Source: Chloroflexota bacterium
GTDB lineage: Bacteria > Chloroflexota > Dehalococcoidia > Lucifugimonadales > Australimonadaceae
Direction of reading: 5' to 3'
Length of the DNA stretch: 49,602 nt
Assembly: GCA_027618515.1 (NCBI GenBank)
Contig: JAQCEV010000008.1
Location: forward strand, 1-49,602
This document shows, piece after piece, positions 17,366 to 25,735 of this stretch. The notes under the pieces were generated by a model. It ran no database searches. It saw only the letters and a program-made list of their open reading frames with translations, and was not told the origin of the DNA. Made by a program: the position numbers and the translations under genes. How positions within the stretch are numbered: position 1 is the stretch's first letter; each line of letters opens with the position of its first letter.

Positions 17366-18616
17366 CTACTCGGACGCGTTCTCGTAGCCGGCCCATGTGG
17401 CCAAAACCTTCTCGATATCAGGGACTGCCTTGCTGTCACCTGCTTCCGGGGGCACGTAGCGGGTTGCCGCTCGTAGCCCGAACTTCACCTTTTCCACGGG
17501 GGCGTGAAGCGTCTCGCTGGTGTGGAAGACGTTCATCGGCTCGCCGCCGTCTTCCAAGATCTGGAGGTTCTGCTTCAACTGCTTGCGGAACATGATGATG
17601 CCCTTGTCGGACTCACCAAGAATCTCTTTGTTGCGTTCCGCGAGTGGCCCCTGGGTGACCCATCCCATGTAGTCCTGGTTGAACGTCCAGTCGAGGATGT
17701 AGTACCCGTCGTCATCCTTGAGTGGCACTTGACGGTAGGGAACCACGGGCTGCGCTGGCACAGGCGCGCCAGGAGCGGCCCGGAAGGAGTAGATGGAGAT
17801 GTGGAGTGTGTTGTAGTCATCCTTGGGTACGCGGAACTGGAACGTCGCGCGCGCCTCGTTGCCCACGAGCAGGATGTTGGGGAACAACACCGGGTGACCA
17901 ACAGCCCACTCGTCGTCGGCCTCGTCGCCACCGAGCAACACGCGGCGTTTGATGATGCCGAACTCAAACTCGTCGAACCCAATCTTCTGGTGGGGCTTCA
18001 GTGACCCACCACGCGCCAGCGCGTTACGGTCGGTGCTCAGGTACTGGCCTTGGTATGCGTGCATCCACTCAACGTGAACAGGGTCGAGTGAGTTCTCCTG
18101 GCATTGGAGCCAGTTGCAAGGCAATTCAGTGATCGCGATGTCGCGAACCGCGTTATCCCACAGCAACTGCTCCCACTGTGGAAGCTCCGGCGCGGGCAGG
18201 GGCCCCAGATACGCGAAGACGAGGCCCGCCAATTCTGCGACCGGGTAACCAGCGATCTTGACCTTCTCCTTGAAGCGACCGTCCGGGTGGACTGTCTCTT
18301 CGAAGGGTTGCTCGATGCACTGGCCGGTTTCGTCGAACATCCAACCGTGGTACATGCAACGTAGACCATGCTCTTCCGGGATGCCGTAGGAGAGGTCCAC
18401 GCGTCGGTGTGGGCAGAGGGCGTCGATCAATCCCATCGTGCCAGAACGGTCCTTGTAGAGGACCAAGTCTTCGCCGAGTAGGCGTACGGACTTGGTCGGG
18501 CGCTCCAACAATTCGGCGGACGCGCCGATGGGGTGCCAGTACCGGCGCATGAGCTCGCCCATAGGCGTGCCTTTGCCAACTCGGGATAGTCTGTCGTTCT
18601 CTGCGACGCTGAGCAT
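17366..18616 (-). CDS. Rieske non-haem iron oxygenase (oxygenase 4, tandem array member)
   Basis: 416 residues, the shortest of the array. Rieske ligands are LCPHRR and CMYHGW; the iron motif is ENSLDPVHVEWMH. The N-terminal MLSVAENDRLSRVGKGTPMGELMRRYWHP pattern is the array signature (the span MLSV to YWHP covers residues 1-28). An insertion after the iron motif (about 195-210, STDRNALARGG) is specific to this copy. The C-terminal tail lacks the longer end of oxygenase 5. The ATG at 18616 has GGAGGG 7 bases upstream. It ends 45 bases before oxygenase 3. Reaction and substrate are unknown; ring hydroxylation or oxidative demethylation are the family options. Confidence 0.92.
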   Translation of the reverse strand: MLSVAENDRLSRVGKGTPMGELMRRYWHPIGASAELLERPTKSVRLLGEDLVLYKDRSGTMGLIDALCPHRRVDLSYGIPEEHGLRCMYHGWMFDETGQCIEQPFEETVHPDGRFKEKVKIAGYPVAELAGLVFAYLGPLPAPELPQWEQLLWDNAVRDIAITELPCNWLQCQENSLDPVHVEWMHAYQGQYLSTDRNALARGGSLKPHQKIGFDEFEFGIIKRRVLLGGDEADDEWAVGHPVLFPNILLVGNEARATFQFRVPKDDYNTLHISIYSFRAAPGAPVPAQPVVPYRQVPLKDDDGYYILDWTFNQDYMGWVTQGPLAERNKEILGESDKGIIMFRKQLKQNLQILEDGGEPMNVFHTSETLHAPVEKVKFGLRAATRYVPPEAGDSKAVPDIEKVLATWAGYENASE

Positions 18617-18637
18617 GGGAGCCCTCCAGTATTAACC

Positions 18638-18672
18638 ACGTATGACGGCTAGATTAGGTAGCCGCCATACGT
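18638..18672 (-). terminator. Hairpin between Rieske oxygenases 5 and 4
   Basis: The 13-base arms at 18638-18650 and 18660-18672 pair with one mismatch and a 9-base loop. It lies 29 bases beyond the stop of oxygenase 5 (minus strand). There is no long T-run, and it is also 22 bases upstream of the oxygenase 4 start, so a regulatory role is possible. Confidence 0.5.
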
Positions 18673-18701
18673 CGTGTCAACGGATAGAGGTGCACTCACT
18701 C

Positions 18702-20000
18702 TCAGCGATTGGCAGCCTCAAGCGCTTCAGGCGTTACGCTCGCCCAGGTTGCCAACACGCTGCGAATGTCATCCGCATAGGCAACTGGCTCGCCGTCCTG
18801 CAGTGCCACGTAGTCCGTGTAGCGTGCCGTGTTCATCATCGTTGGCCACCCTTCCAGGGGCAGAGCGACCGCCTCATTCTCAGCTTCGCTCCTAATGGTG
18901 TTCATCGGATCACCACCGTCGGCGACAAGCGCCATCTGATCCTGGAGCAGTTTTCGGTACAGGATGATGCCGCGGTCGGACTCGCCCAGAATCTCTTTGC
19001 TGCGATCAGCGATCGGCTCCTGCGTGACCCAGGCAGCGAAGTCCTGGTGGTTGACGAGTTCAGCAGTGACTCGCCCCCTGTCGTCGTACAGCGGGACATA
19101 CCAAAAGGGAATCGTGTTCTGCCGCTCGACGTGCGTGCCAGGCGCGCCCCGGTAGAAGAACCAGGTGATATACAGCGTCGTCTCATCGTCTACAGGCACC
19201 CTGAACTGGAAGTTGCACTTCACTTGGTCGCCCACGAACAAGATGTTCGGGAACACCGCCGGGTGACCGACCGCCCAGTCGTGGTCAGCTTCTGTTGAAC
19301 CCTCGACGATGCGGCGCTTGATCATGCCTCGATCGAAGACGTCAAAACCGATGCGCTGGTGGGCACGCGGGAGGATGGCGGGCTGTTCCTTCGCGGTCGA
19401 CTCCCGCTCTAACAATCCCATCTGGTACATGCTCCAGTAGCCGTGGTTCCACTCCAAGTGAACCGGGTCTAGTGAGTTCTCCTGGCACTGAAGCCAGTTA
19501 CAGGGGAGCATCGCCAGTGAGATGTCGCTGTAGCCGTCGGTCCACGTCAGCGCCTCCCAGCGAGGAACTAGCGGTGCGGGTAGCGGCCCAAGATAAGCGA
19601 AGACTAGCCCCGCCAGTTCTTCGACGGGGTAACCGGCGATCTTGACCTTCTCCTTGAAGCGTCCATCCGGGTGAACCGTTTCTTCGAAGGGCTGCTCGAT
19701 GCATTGGCCTGTCTCGTTGAACATCCACCCGTGGTACATGCAACGCAACCCGTGCTCTTCTGGGATGCCGTAGGACATGTCCACACGCCGGTGAGGGCAA
19801 AGGGCATCGATGAGCCCCAACGTACCCGATCGGTCCTTATAGAGGACCAGATCTTCACCGAGTAGACGTACCGACTTGGTGGGTCGCTCATCAAGCTCAG
19901 CGGTCGCAGCTACCGGGTGCCAGTACCTCCGCATCAGCTCACCCATGGGCGTGCCCTTACCGACGGCGGTCAATTCATGGTTGCGTTCGACTGAAAGCAT
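18702..20000 (-). CDS. Rieske non-haem iron oxygenase (oxygenase 5, tandem array member)
   Basis: 432 residues. Rieske ligands are LCPHRR and CMYHGW; the iron motif is ENSLDPVHLEWNH. The region between the iron site and the FDVFDRGMIKRR block carries a copy-specific insertion (about 205-225, LLERESTAKEQPA). The shared downstream block IKRRIVEGSTEAD ... FPNILFVG is found in every member of the array. The frame is open to 20096. ATG 20000 was chosen because GGGAGGAG precedes it and the protein then begins with the array signature MLSVERNHELTAVGKG. Upstream, 102 bases separate it from the terminator of oxygenase 6, giving room for its own promoter. Confidence 0.92.
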   Translation of the reverse strand: MLSVERNHELTAVGKGTPMGELMRRYWHPVAATAELDERPTKSVRLLGEDLVLYKDRSGTLGLIDALCPHRRVDMSYGIPEEHGLRCMYHGWMFNETGQCIEQPFEETVHPDGRFKEKVKIAGYPVEELAGLVFAYLGPLPAPLVPRWEALTWTDGYSDISLAMLPCNWLQCQENSLDPVHLEWNHGYWSMYQMGLLERESTAKEQPAILPRAHQRIGFDVFDRGMIKRRIVEGSTEADHDWAVGHPAVFPNILFVGDQVKCNFQFRVPVDDETTLYITWFFYRGAPGTHVERQNTIPFWYVPLYDDRGRVTAELVNHQDFAAWVTQEPIADRSKEILGESDRGIILYRKLLQDQMALVADGGDPMNTIRSEAENEAVALPLEGWPTMMNTARYTDYVALQDGEPVAYADDIRSVLATWASVTPEALEAANR

Positions 20001-20101
20001 GGCGCTTCTCCTCCCAAGTGACGTTGAAGCCATGCTAGGGGAGGGGCGTGAAACGGCTGTGAACGTGGAGGGGCACGGCCGTGAAAATCTAGGCATACGA
20101 A

Positions 20102-20129
20102 AACGGGGCTCCTCAAGGAGCCCCGTTTG
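20102..20129 (-). terminator. Terminator after Rieske oxygenase 6
   Basis: The 13-bp arms 20102-20114 and 20117-20129 are perfectly complementary with a 2-base loop. On the minus strand the stem ends in an extended T-run (TTTTCG). It lies 24 bases past the stop of the gene at 20153. Confidence 0.85.
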
Positions 20130-20152
20130 TGTCTTCTATCCGAGGAGAAAGG

Positions 20153-21442
20153 CTATTCGCCCTCTCCCGAGCCGGGAGCGTTGGCCATCTCCGGCAGATC
20201 GTTCCAGGTCTTGATGACCTCGTTGATCTTGTCAGAGTCCTTGCTGAACCCTGACTCGCCTGGGATGTACTTCTTGGGGCGACGCATGCCGAACTTGACG
20301 TGCTCCAAGGGCGCGACCACGCATGCAGCGCGCTCGGCGTCCCGGAAGACGTTCATGGGTTCTCCGCCGTCGGCGAGCACGTTGAGTTCCCTGCGAAGCT
20401 GCTTGCGGAACATGATCACGCCACGGTCGGACTCACCCAAGACTTCCTTGGTGCGATCCGCGATCGGGCCTTGAGTCATCCATGCCATGTAGTCCTGGTT
20501 GAACACCAGGTCAGTGATCCAACGTCCCTCGTCGTCGGTCAGCGCGACCTCGCGGTAGGGCACCACGTCTTGCGTGGGCGCCGTCGTACCAGGCGCGGCG
20601 TGCCAGATGTACTGTGAGATGTGCAGCGTGTGCTCGTCATCGATCGGAACCCGCCATTGGAACGTCACCGAGACTTCGCTACCGACCATCAAGATGTTCG
20701 GGAAGAAGATCGGGTGACCTTCCTTCCAGTCATCGTCTTCCTCGGTGTAGCCCTTGAACACACGACGCTTGATGATGCCGTGCTCGAACTCGTCGAACCC
20801 AATCTTCTGGTGACCGGGGAGATCCAAGAGTGCTTTCGGGCCACTCCAATTACCGCCCTCGGCCGAGTAGCGCCCGAAATAAACATGCATCCACTCAACG
20901 TGAACCGGATCCACGGAATTCTCTTGGCACTGGAGCCAATTGCAGGGCAGGTGAGAGATCGCGATGTCGCGAACCGCATCACCCCACGTCAGCGGCTCCC
21001 ACTGGGGTAGGAACGGGGCAGGTAGCGGCCCGAGGTAGGCGAAGACCAGACCGGCAAGCACCTGAACAGGGTAGCCGTTGACCTTGACCTTCTCCTTGAA
21101 GCGACCGTCCGGGTGGACTGTCTCCTCGAATGGCTGCTCGATGCACTGGCCGGTCTCGTTGAACATCCAGCCGTGGTACATGCAGCGCAGGCCATGCTCC
21201 TCGGGGATGCCGTAGGACAGATCCACGCGTCGGTGAGGGCAAAGAGCGTCGATGAGCCCCAGCGTCCCTGAGCGATCCTTGTAGAGCACCAAGTCTTCGC
21301 CCAGCAGGCGTACGGACTTGGTTGGTCGCTCGTCGAGCTCGCCTGATGCGGCGATGGGCTGCCAGTAGCGGCGCATCAACTCACCCATCGGCGTGCCTTT
21401 GCCCACTCGGGTAAGCGCGTCGTTCTCTTGCGCGTTCAGCAT
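20153..21442 (-). CDS. Rieske non-haem iron oxygenase (oxygenase 6, tandem array member)
   Basis: 429 residues. Rieske ligands are LCPHRR and CMYHGW; the iron motif is ENSVDPVHVEWMH. Its Rieske domain is almost the same as that of oxygenase 5 (both read IDALCPHRRVD and YGIPEEHGLRCMYHGWMFNE), while oxygenase 6 has KVKVNGYPVQVLAG where copies 3-5 keep KVKIAGYPV. It is the first gene of the array in the direction of transcription and has its own upstream region of over 100 bases, which carries a 32-bp perfect palindrome. The ATG at 21442 has GGGGAGGAA upstream at a somewhat long spacing. The acidic tail (EMANAPGSGEGE) is specific to this copy. Confidence 0.92.
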   Translation of the reverse strand: MLNAQENDALTRVGKGTPMGELMRRYWQPIAASGELDERPTKSVRLLGEDLVLYKDRSGTLGLIDALCPHRRVDLSYGIPEEHGLRCMYHGWMFNETGQCIEQPFEETVHPDGRFKEKVKVNGYPVQVLAGLVFAYLGPLPAPFLPQWEPLTWGDAVRDIAISHLPCNWLQCQENSVDPVHVEWMHVYFGRYSAEGGNWSGPKALLDLPGHQKIGFDEFEHGIIKRRVFKGYTEEDDDWKEGHPIFFPNILMVGSEVSVTFQWRVPIDDEHTLHISQYIWHAAPGTTAPTQDVVPYREVALTDDEGRWITDLVFNQDYMAWMTQGPIADRTKEVLGESDRGVIMFRKQLRRELNVLADGGEPMNVFRDAERAACVVAPLEHVKFGMRRPKKYIPGESGFSKDSDKINEVIKTWNDLPEMANAPGSGEGE

Positions 21443-21481
21443 ACGGTTCGTTCCTCCCCATTCGGTCTAGCCTGCAAGCCG

Positions 21482-21513
21482 GGACTGCCTACGCTATATA
21501 GCGTAGGCAGTCC
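21482..21513. promoter_or_regulatory. 32-bp perfect palindrome upstream of the Rieske array
   Basis: Bases 21482-21513 form a perfect 16+16 palindrome with no loop and an AT-rich centre (ctatatag). It sits 39 bases upstream of oxygenase 6 and 42 bases beyond the stop of the class II aldolase gene. There is no T-run on the minus strand, so an operator is as likely as a terminator for the aldolase transcript. Confidence 0.6.
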
Positions 21514-21555
21514 ACTAGGCAATCGTCAACGGACTTTCGTAGCGACCGGTCGTCT

Positions 21556-22362
21556 TTACGAAGGCCTGTTCATCTCAGGAGCGGCAGACGGGTCGTTCTG
21601 CACGACTCGCGTGTAGTACTGCCAAACGCCACCGACGCGAGGACGCCAGCCCGCAGGCAAGACCTTCGCGAAGTGGGGTAGATCAATGATCGCCGTGCGC
21701 TCGGTCATCTCTGCGATGAGTTCATCCTCGATGTACGGGTGGTCTTGACCCATAGCTGAGAGAGCGTAGTAGTTCATCTTCGCCTGCTCTTCGAGGTTCA
21801 GCATGGTCATCACTGATTCCTCGGGGCTGTTGCCCACAGTGGTGGCGCCGTGGCCACGCAGCAGGACGGCTTTGCCGTCTCCCAACAACGCAGCGACTTC
21901 CTTGCCCTCCACATCGTTCTGGACCGTCTTGATGTGGGGCCACACCGGAAGCTCATCCTTGACGAGAGCGACGCCTTCCTGGTTCATCGGGCGCAGCCTC
22001 TGGCGCAGGGTGGTGGCCAGTACGATGAAGTGCGGGTGCACGTGGGTCACGGACTTCACGTCCGGGCGTGCCTGGAAGATCGAGGAGTGCATCTTAACTT
22101 CGAAGCACTGGCTTGATCCCACGGGGCCATCAACGAATTCACCGTTCAGGTCAACGACGATCATGTCTTCAGGCCGCACTGAGTGGAGGGAGTCGACGGC
22201 GTAGCCCCGGCCCTTCACCACGAATTTGTCGGGATCGCTAGGTATCCGCATGCTCACGTGACCGAGTGACGCACGGAATCCCGTGGCCAGACCTGTCTCC
22301 GCCAATACGCGGTTAGCGACTGCTACTTCGTACTTGACCTCATCCCACTGTCGGTGGCTCAT
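21556..22362 (-). CDS. Class II aldolase/adducin family protein
   Basis: 268 residues. Zinc ligands are visible: HVHPH at 107-111 and His170 in LLRGHGATTVG. A glutamate at about 88 in CFEVKMHSSI is placed like the catalytic acid of fuculose-phosphate aldolase. The family includes retro-aldolases, epimerases and decarboxylases, often in degradation of hydroxylated aromatics or sugar acids, so a lyase step after ring oxygenation is plausible but not proven. The ATG at 22362 has AAGGAGA 8 bases upstream. Divergent from the amidohydrolase gene, with about 200 bases between; transcribed toward the Rieske array. Confidence 0.88.
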   Translation of the reverse strand: MSHRQWDEVKYEVAVANRVLAETGLATGFRASLGHVSMRIPSDPDKFVVKGRGYAVDSLHSVRPEDMIVVDLNGEFVDGPVGSSQCFEVKMHSSIFQARPDVKSVTHVHPHFIVLATTLRQRLRPMNQEGVALVKDELPVWPHIKTVQNDVEGKEVAALLGDGKAVLLRGHGATTVGNSPEESVMTMLNLEEQAKMNYYALSAMGQDHPYIEDELIAEMTERTAIIDLPHFAKVLPAGWRPRVGGVWQYYTRVVQNDPSAAPEMNRPS

Positions 22363-22567
22363 GTGTGATTCTCCTTGTCGCGCGCCTGTTCAGTTGCAGT
22401 TCCCTTTTAGGGATACTCGCGCGTGTTTCTGGGCGGCGACATCCTATATCCAGCGGCGGACGCCGACAACGCCCCGCTTGACAGCGCCCTGCGTACTGCG
22501 TACGTTCCACGAACAAGCTAGGCGCGGTCGTACAAGCCAGATGCGATTGGACGAGAAGGAGCATGAC

Positions 22568-23743
22568 ATGGGTGACACCAACGAGATCAAGGCCTGGGAC
22601 GGTGACGGACACGTTGAGGAGTGGGAAGAGACGTTCTCTGACAAGTACCTAGAACCCGCTTTCCGTGACCGACGCCCCAAGGTGATCGAGACCGGTGATG
22701 CTGAGCACGATTACATATGGGAGATTGACGGCGAACGCAAGCGTGTTGGCGGCTCGCCGTCGAGCCGAGGCGGCGTCGTTTCCACGGAGTACGAGATCAT
22801 GGCACCGTGGCGCGGCCCCCACGAGAGCGGCGAATTCCACTCCGCCGAGGATCGGCTGGCGGTGATGGATGCGGAGCAAACCTGGCTCTCCGTCAACTAC
22901 CCCACGCTCTTCCTCCACTGGCCAGTAGCAGGTGACCCCGCCCTCAACCAAGCCCTATCCCGGTCGTACAACAACTGGGTTGCCGACATCTCCAATCAGT
23001 CGCCAGACCGCCTGAAGTGGGTCACCGTGATCGACCTCAGCGACCCTAAAGAAGCTGCGCGTGAGATGGAGCGGACGTCTGAGATGGGCTCCGTCGGTGT
23101 GATGGTGCTCGGCGATTACTCCACCAAATCCCTCGACCACGTTGACTTTGAGCCCCTGTGGGACACGGCCAATCAGCTTGGCATGCCCGTCAACGTGCAC
23201 CCCGGCATGGGTGCACTCGACGCCGCAAAGGCCTTCCCCAGCGTCGCCAGCGACCAATTCCTCATGTCAGTAGTGCGTGGCTACAAGTCGATCTGCGGTT
23301 CCGGCCTCCTCGACCGCTACCCGAACGTGAAGGTGTCCTTCCTCGAGACCGGTTGCACCTGGGTGGACTTCGCGGGCGAGGTCATGGACTTCTCCCTCGA
23401 CAACATCCGCGACCGCATCAAGCTGGGCTCTCTCCGCGCTGAGCACAAAGCGACCGTGGAACGTGGCCTCCCTCAGATGACCCCGCTGGAATACATCCAG
23501 GATGGACGGATCTTCATCGGCTTTGAGATTGACGACCAACTCCTGCCCTACATGGTCGACAAGTACGGCACCGACTGCTGGGTCTACGCTAGCGACATCC
23601 CGCACGCCCACCGCAAGCCCGACTCTGCCAGGTTCGTGCTGAACCGGACGGACCTGCCGCAGACCGCGAAGGATCGCATCCTCTGGGAAGGCACGGCCCG
23701 CCTGTACGGGCTTGAGTCCCCGCTCTCAAACGGCGGCAAGTAG
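22568..23743 (+). CDS. Amidohydrolase 2 family metal-dependent hydrolase/decarboxylase
   Basis: 391 residues, TIM-barrel amidohydrolase of the ACMSD/amidohydrolase-2 group. Seen: N-terminal DGDGHVEEW (D13-x-H15 in the D-x-H position), PVNVHPGMG, VSFLETGCTW and YASDIPHAH near the C-terminus with the conserved Asp. Related proteins decarboxylate or hydrolyse aromatic and cyclic acids. The upstream frame is open to 22283, but ATG 22568 has AAGGAG 7 bases upstream and starts right at the family's N-terminus. The next gene starts inside its stop codon, so the two are translationally coupled. Confidence 0.88.
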   Translation: MGDTNEIKAWDGDGHVEEWEETFSDKYLEPAFRDRRPKVIETGDAEHDYIWEIDGERKRVGGSPSSRGGVVSTEYEIMAPWRGPHESGEFHSAEDRLAVMDAEQTWLSVNYPTLFLHWPVAGDPALNQALSRSYNNWVADISNQSPDRLKWVTVIDLSDPKEAAREMERTSEMGSVGVMVLGDYSTKSLDHVDFEPLWDTANQLGMPVNVHPGMGALDAAKAFPSVASDQFLMSVVRGYKSICGSGLLDRYPNVKVSFLETGCTWVDFAGEVMDFSLDNIRDRIKLGSLRAEHKATVERGLPQMTPLEYIQDGRIFIGFEIDDQLLPYMVDKYGTDCWVYASDIPHAHRKPDSARFVLNRTDLPQTAKDRILWEGTARLYGLESPLSNGGK

Positions 23744-24501
23744 TGGGCCGCCTCGACGGCAAGGTCATCATCGTGACTGGGGCCGCAGGAGGCCTTGGTC
23801 GCGAGTACTCGGTGCGCATGGCGGAAGAGGGCGCGAAGCTGACCGTGGTGGATGTCCAAGACTGCGCGGAGACCGTGGAGCGCATCCAGGCCGTAGGCGG
23901 CGAGGCACTGCCTCTGGTGATCGATGTTAGTTCTGAGGAGCAGACCAAGGAGATGGCCCGTCGAACGTTCGAGCAGTATGGGCGCATCGATGGCCTGCTG
24001 AACAACGCGGCCATCATGCGTGGCCTGGCGGTTCATTCCCTCATGGACGTCGATATGGACGTCTGGGATCGTGTCTACGCCGTCAACGCTCGCGGCACGT
24101 TCCTGGGCATCCGGGCTGTCTTCCCGTACATGAAGGAGCAGAAGAGCGGAACCATCGTGAACGTGTCGTCAGGTAGCACGTTACGCATCGCCCGCGCCGC
24201 CGATGACCTCAACCCGCACTACGTGTCGTCGAAATCGGCGATCGTCGGCATCACCCGTGGCGTGGCCCGCGAACTAGGCGCGCACAACATCAACGTCGTG
24301 ACCATGGCGCCAGGCTCCACCACCTCCGACCGTGAAGAAGCCCTCACGTCAGACGAGGCCTTCGACGAGCCCGAGGCGTCGCTCCTACGACGTGGTGTAC
24401 CGTCCGACCTCACGGGCGTAATGGCGTTCCTGTTCAGCGACGATGCTCGCTTCATCTCAGGCCAGATGATCACCGTCAACGGCGGCCGCGAAGTCCACTA
24501 G
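23743..24501 (+). CDS. Short-chain dehydrogenase/reductase (SDR)
   Basis: 252-residue classical SDR. Cofactor motif TGAAGGLG (12-19), structural NNAA (87-90), and active-site Ser142/143, Tyr160 and Lys164 (YVSSK) are all present. Asp38 after the second strand (VVDV) suggests NAD rather than NADP. The GTG start shares its G with the TAG stop of the amidohydrolase, which indicates an operon and coupling. It probably oxidises an alcohol made from, or consumed by, the amidohydrolase product, but the substrate is unknown. Convergent with the double-cupin gene. Confidence 0.92.
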   Translation: MGRLDGKVIIVTGAAGGLGREYSVRMAEEGAKLTVVDVQDCAETVERIQAVGGEALPLVIDVSSEEQTKEMARRTFEQYGRIDGLLNNAAIMRGLAVHSLMDVDMDVWDRVYAVNARGTFLGIRAVFPYMKEQKSGTIVNVSSGSTLRIARAADDLNPHYVSSKSAIVGITRGVARELGAHNINVVTMAPGSTTSDREEALTSDEAFDEPEASLLRRGVPSDLTGVMAFLFSDDARFISGQMITVNGGREVH

Positions 24502-24510
24502 CGCTTACCA

Positions 24511-24546
24511 GTGCAGGGTGAATCGCGGGAGCTACTCACCCTGCAC
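24511..24546. terminator. Hairpin between convergent SDR and double-cupin genes
   Basis: The 11-bp arms 24511-24521 and 24536-24546 are perfectly complementary with a 14-base loop, between the stops at 24501 and 24553. No T-run on either side, so termination strength is uncertain. Confidence 0.55.
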
Positions 24547-24552
24547 GTACGC

Positions 24553-25674
24553 CTAGTCGTCGAAAGCCTGGTCTTGGTGCGACGGCACACCGCGCTTGGC
24601 GAGCTCAGCCTCGAACGTTGCGAGCACGCGTGGATCCTCGTCCTCGAAATCGACGTTCGTACCGCCCGTGTCCTTCGTGCGCTTGCCCACCGCACCTGCG
24701 TAGCGCGGGTTGCCGTAACGCAGGACGATGTAGCGGATGTTTTCTCCGCTGCAGTTGAAGTGCTGGTGGTAGCCCGTGCCGGACGACATCAAACTACCGC
24801 CCCTGTAGTCGATCTTCTCCATTGGGACATCCGGACCAGGCACGGTGCCGGCGGGCCACTGAAGGTCGTATCCCTCGCCGCTCAAGAACATGTAGGCGAC
24901 ATCGGAGATCAGGCCGTTGCGTCCCTTGTTGTCTTCGTTGGTGTGGGCCTTCTTGTACGTTCCAGCGGGGAACTCGGACAGGTGACAGATGTAGTGCCCA
25001 CCAGCCATGGAAATCATCATGTTCGAGCCCGGACCACGACTCTTCCAGCGGTCGAGTCCGACTGTCTGCACGTCCGGGATGAAGTTGGTCTCCATGAACC
25101 GATCGGCCAATTTCTCGGTCTTGCCGCTGAAATAGAGCTCGTCGGTTGGGTCGAATCGATCGGGGAAGACCATGGGGCAACCGAACACGAACTCCGGGCT
25201 CGCGTAGAGATTGAAAGCCGTGGGCGCGCTGATGGCAGCGTAGAGACGCGCGGCTTGATCGCCCTGGCCGTTGTATATCTCGTGATAGGAATTCAGCGGG
25301 ATAGCGAAAACGCTGCCCTCTTTCCACTCAAACGTCTGGCGTGGGCCGCCCTCTTCCTGCCAGATGGTCGTGGCGCCACGGCCCTTGAGCACGAAGAAAA
25401 TCTCCTCGTACATGTGCTTCTCGGCGTTGTACTTGCCACCGGCTGGGATATCGCAGACGTAGCGCGTCGTGCCCTGGTTGTCGACGAGCGCGCCATCCAT
25501 CAAGCGATTGGACAGGTCCAGGAGCACCGCTTTGGTGCCCGTGCGCTCCCAGGGATACGTCTCCATGGTGTAGACGTCGTGTACGACCTGACCATGCACC
25601 ACCTGCAGGCCTTCGCTCACGATCCAGTTCTCGAACGGGGTGTGGGTCCAGGGCTCGTAACGTTGGGAAACCAT
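24553..25674 (-). CDS. Double-cupin protein (copy 2)
   Basis: 373 residues, paralog of the cupin at 4310-5407 (shared IPAGG, GTYKK, GEGY-W, YHQHFN blocks and a similar C-terminal tail). First barrel about 55-145 with GGKYNAEKHMYEE; second about 205-330 with GTYKKAHTNEDNK and GTGYHQHFN. Candidate metal ligands are fewer than in canonical cupins: the second H-x-H is H-T-N here. Substrate unknown; a dioxygenase or isomerase role is possible. The frame is open to 25773, but ATG 25674 has AGGAGG 6 bases upstream. It follows the DUF35 gene by 61 bases, so it is likely the third gene of the thiolase operon. Confidence 0.78.
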   Translation of the reverse strand: MVSQRYEPWTHTPFENWIVSEGLQVVHGQVVHDVYTMETYPWERTGTKAVLLDLSNRLMDGALVDNQGTTRYVCDIPAGGKYNAEKHMYEEIFFVLKGRGATTIWQEEGGPRQTFEWKEGSVFAIPLNSYHEIYNGQGDQAARLYAAISAPTAFNLYASPEFVFGCPMVFPDRFDPTDELYFSGKTEKLADRFMETNFIPDVQTVGLDRWKSRGPGSNMMISMAGGHYICHLSEFPAGTYKKAHTNEDNKGRNGLISDVAYMFLSGEGYDLQWPAGTVPGPDVPMEKIDYRGGSLMSSGTGYHQHFNCSGENIRYIVLRYGNPRYAGAVGKRTKDTGGTNVDFEDEDPRVLATFEAELAKRGVPSHQDQAFDD

Positions 25675-25735
25675 GTCTGCCTCCTGTTTGAACTCATGGA
25701 CCGACTTGCGGTCCGGTTGCATCCGGGCGATCCGT

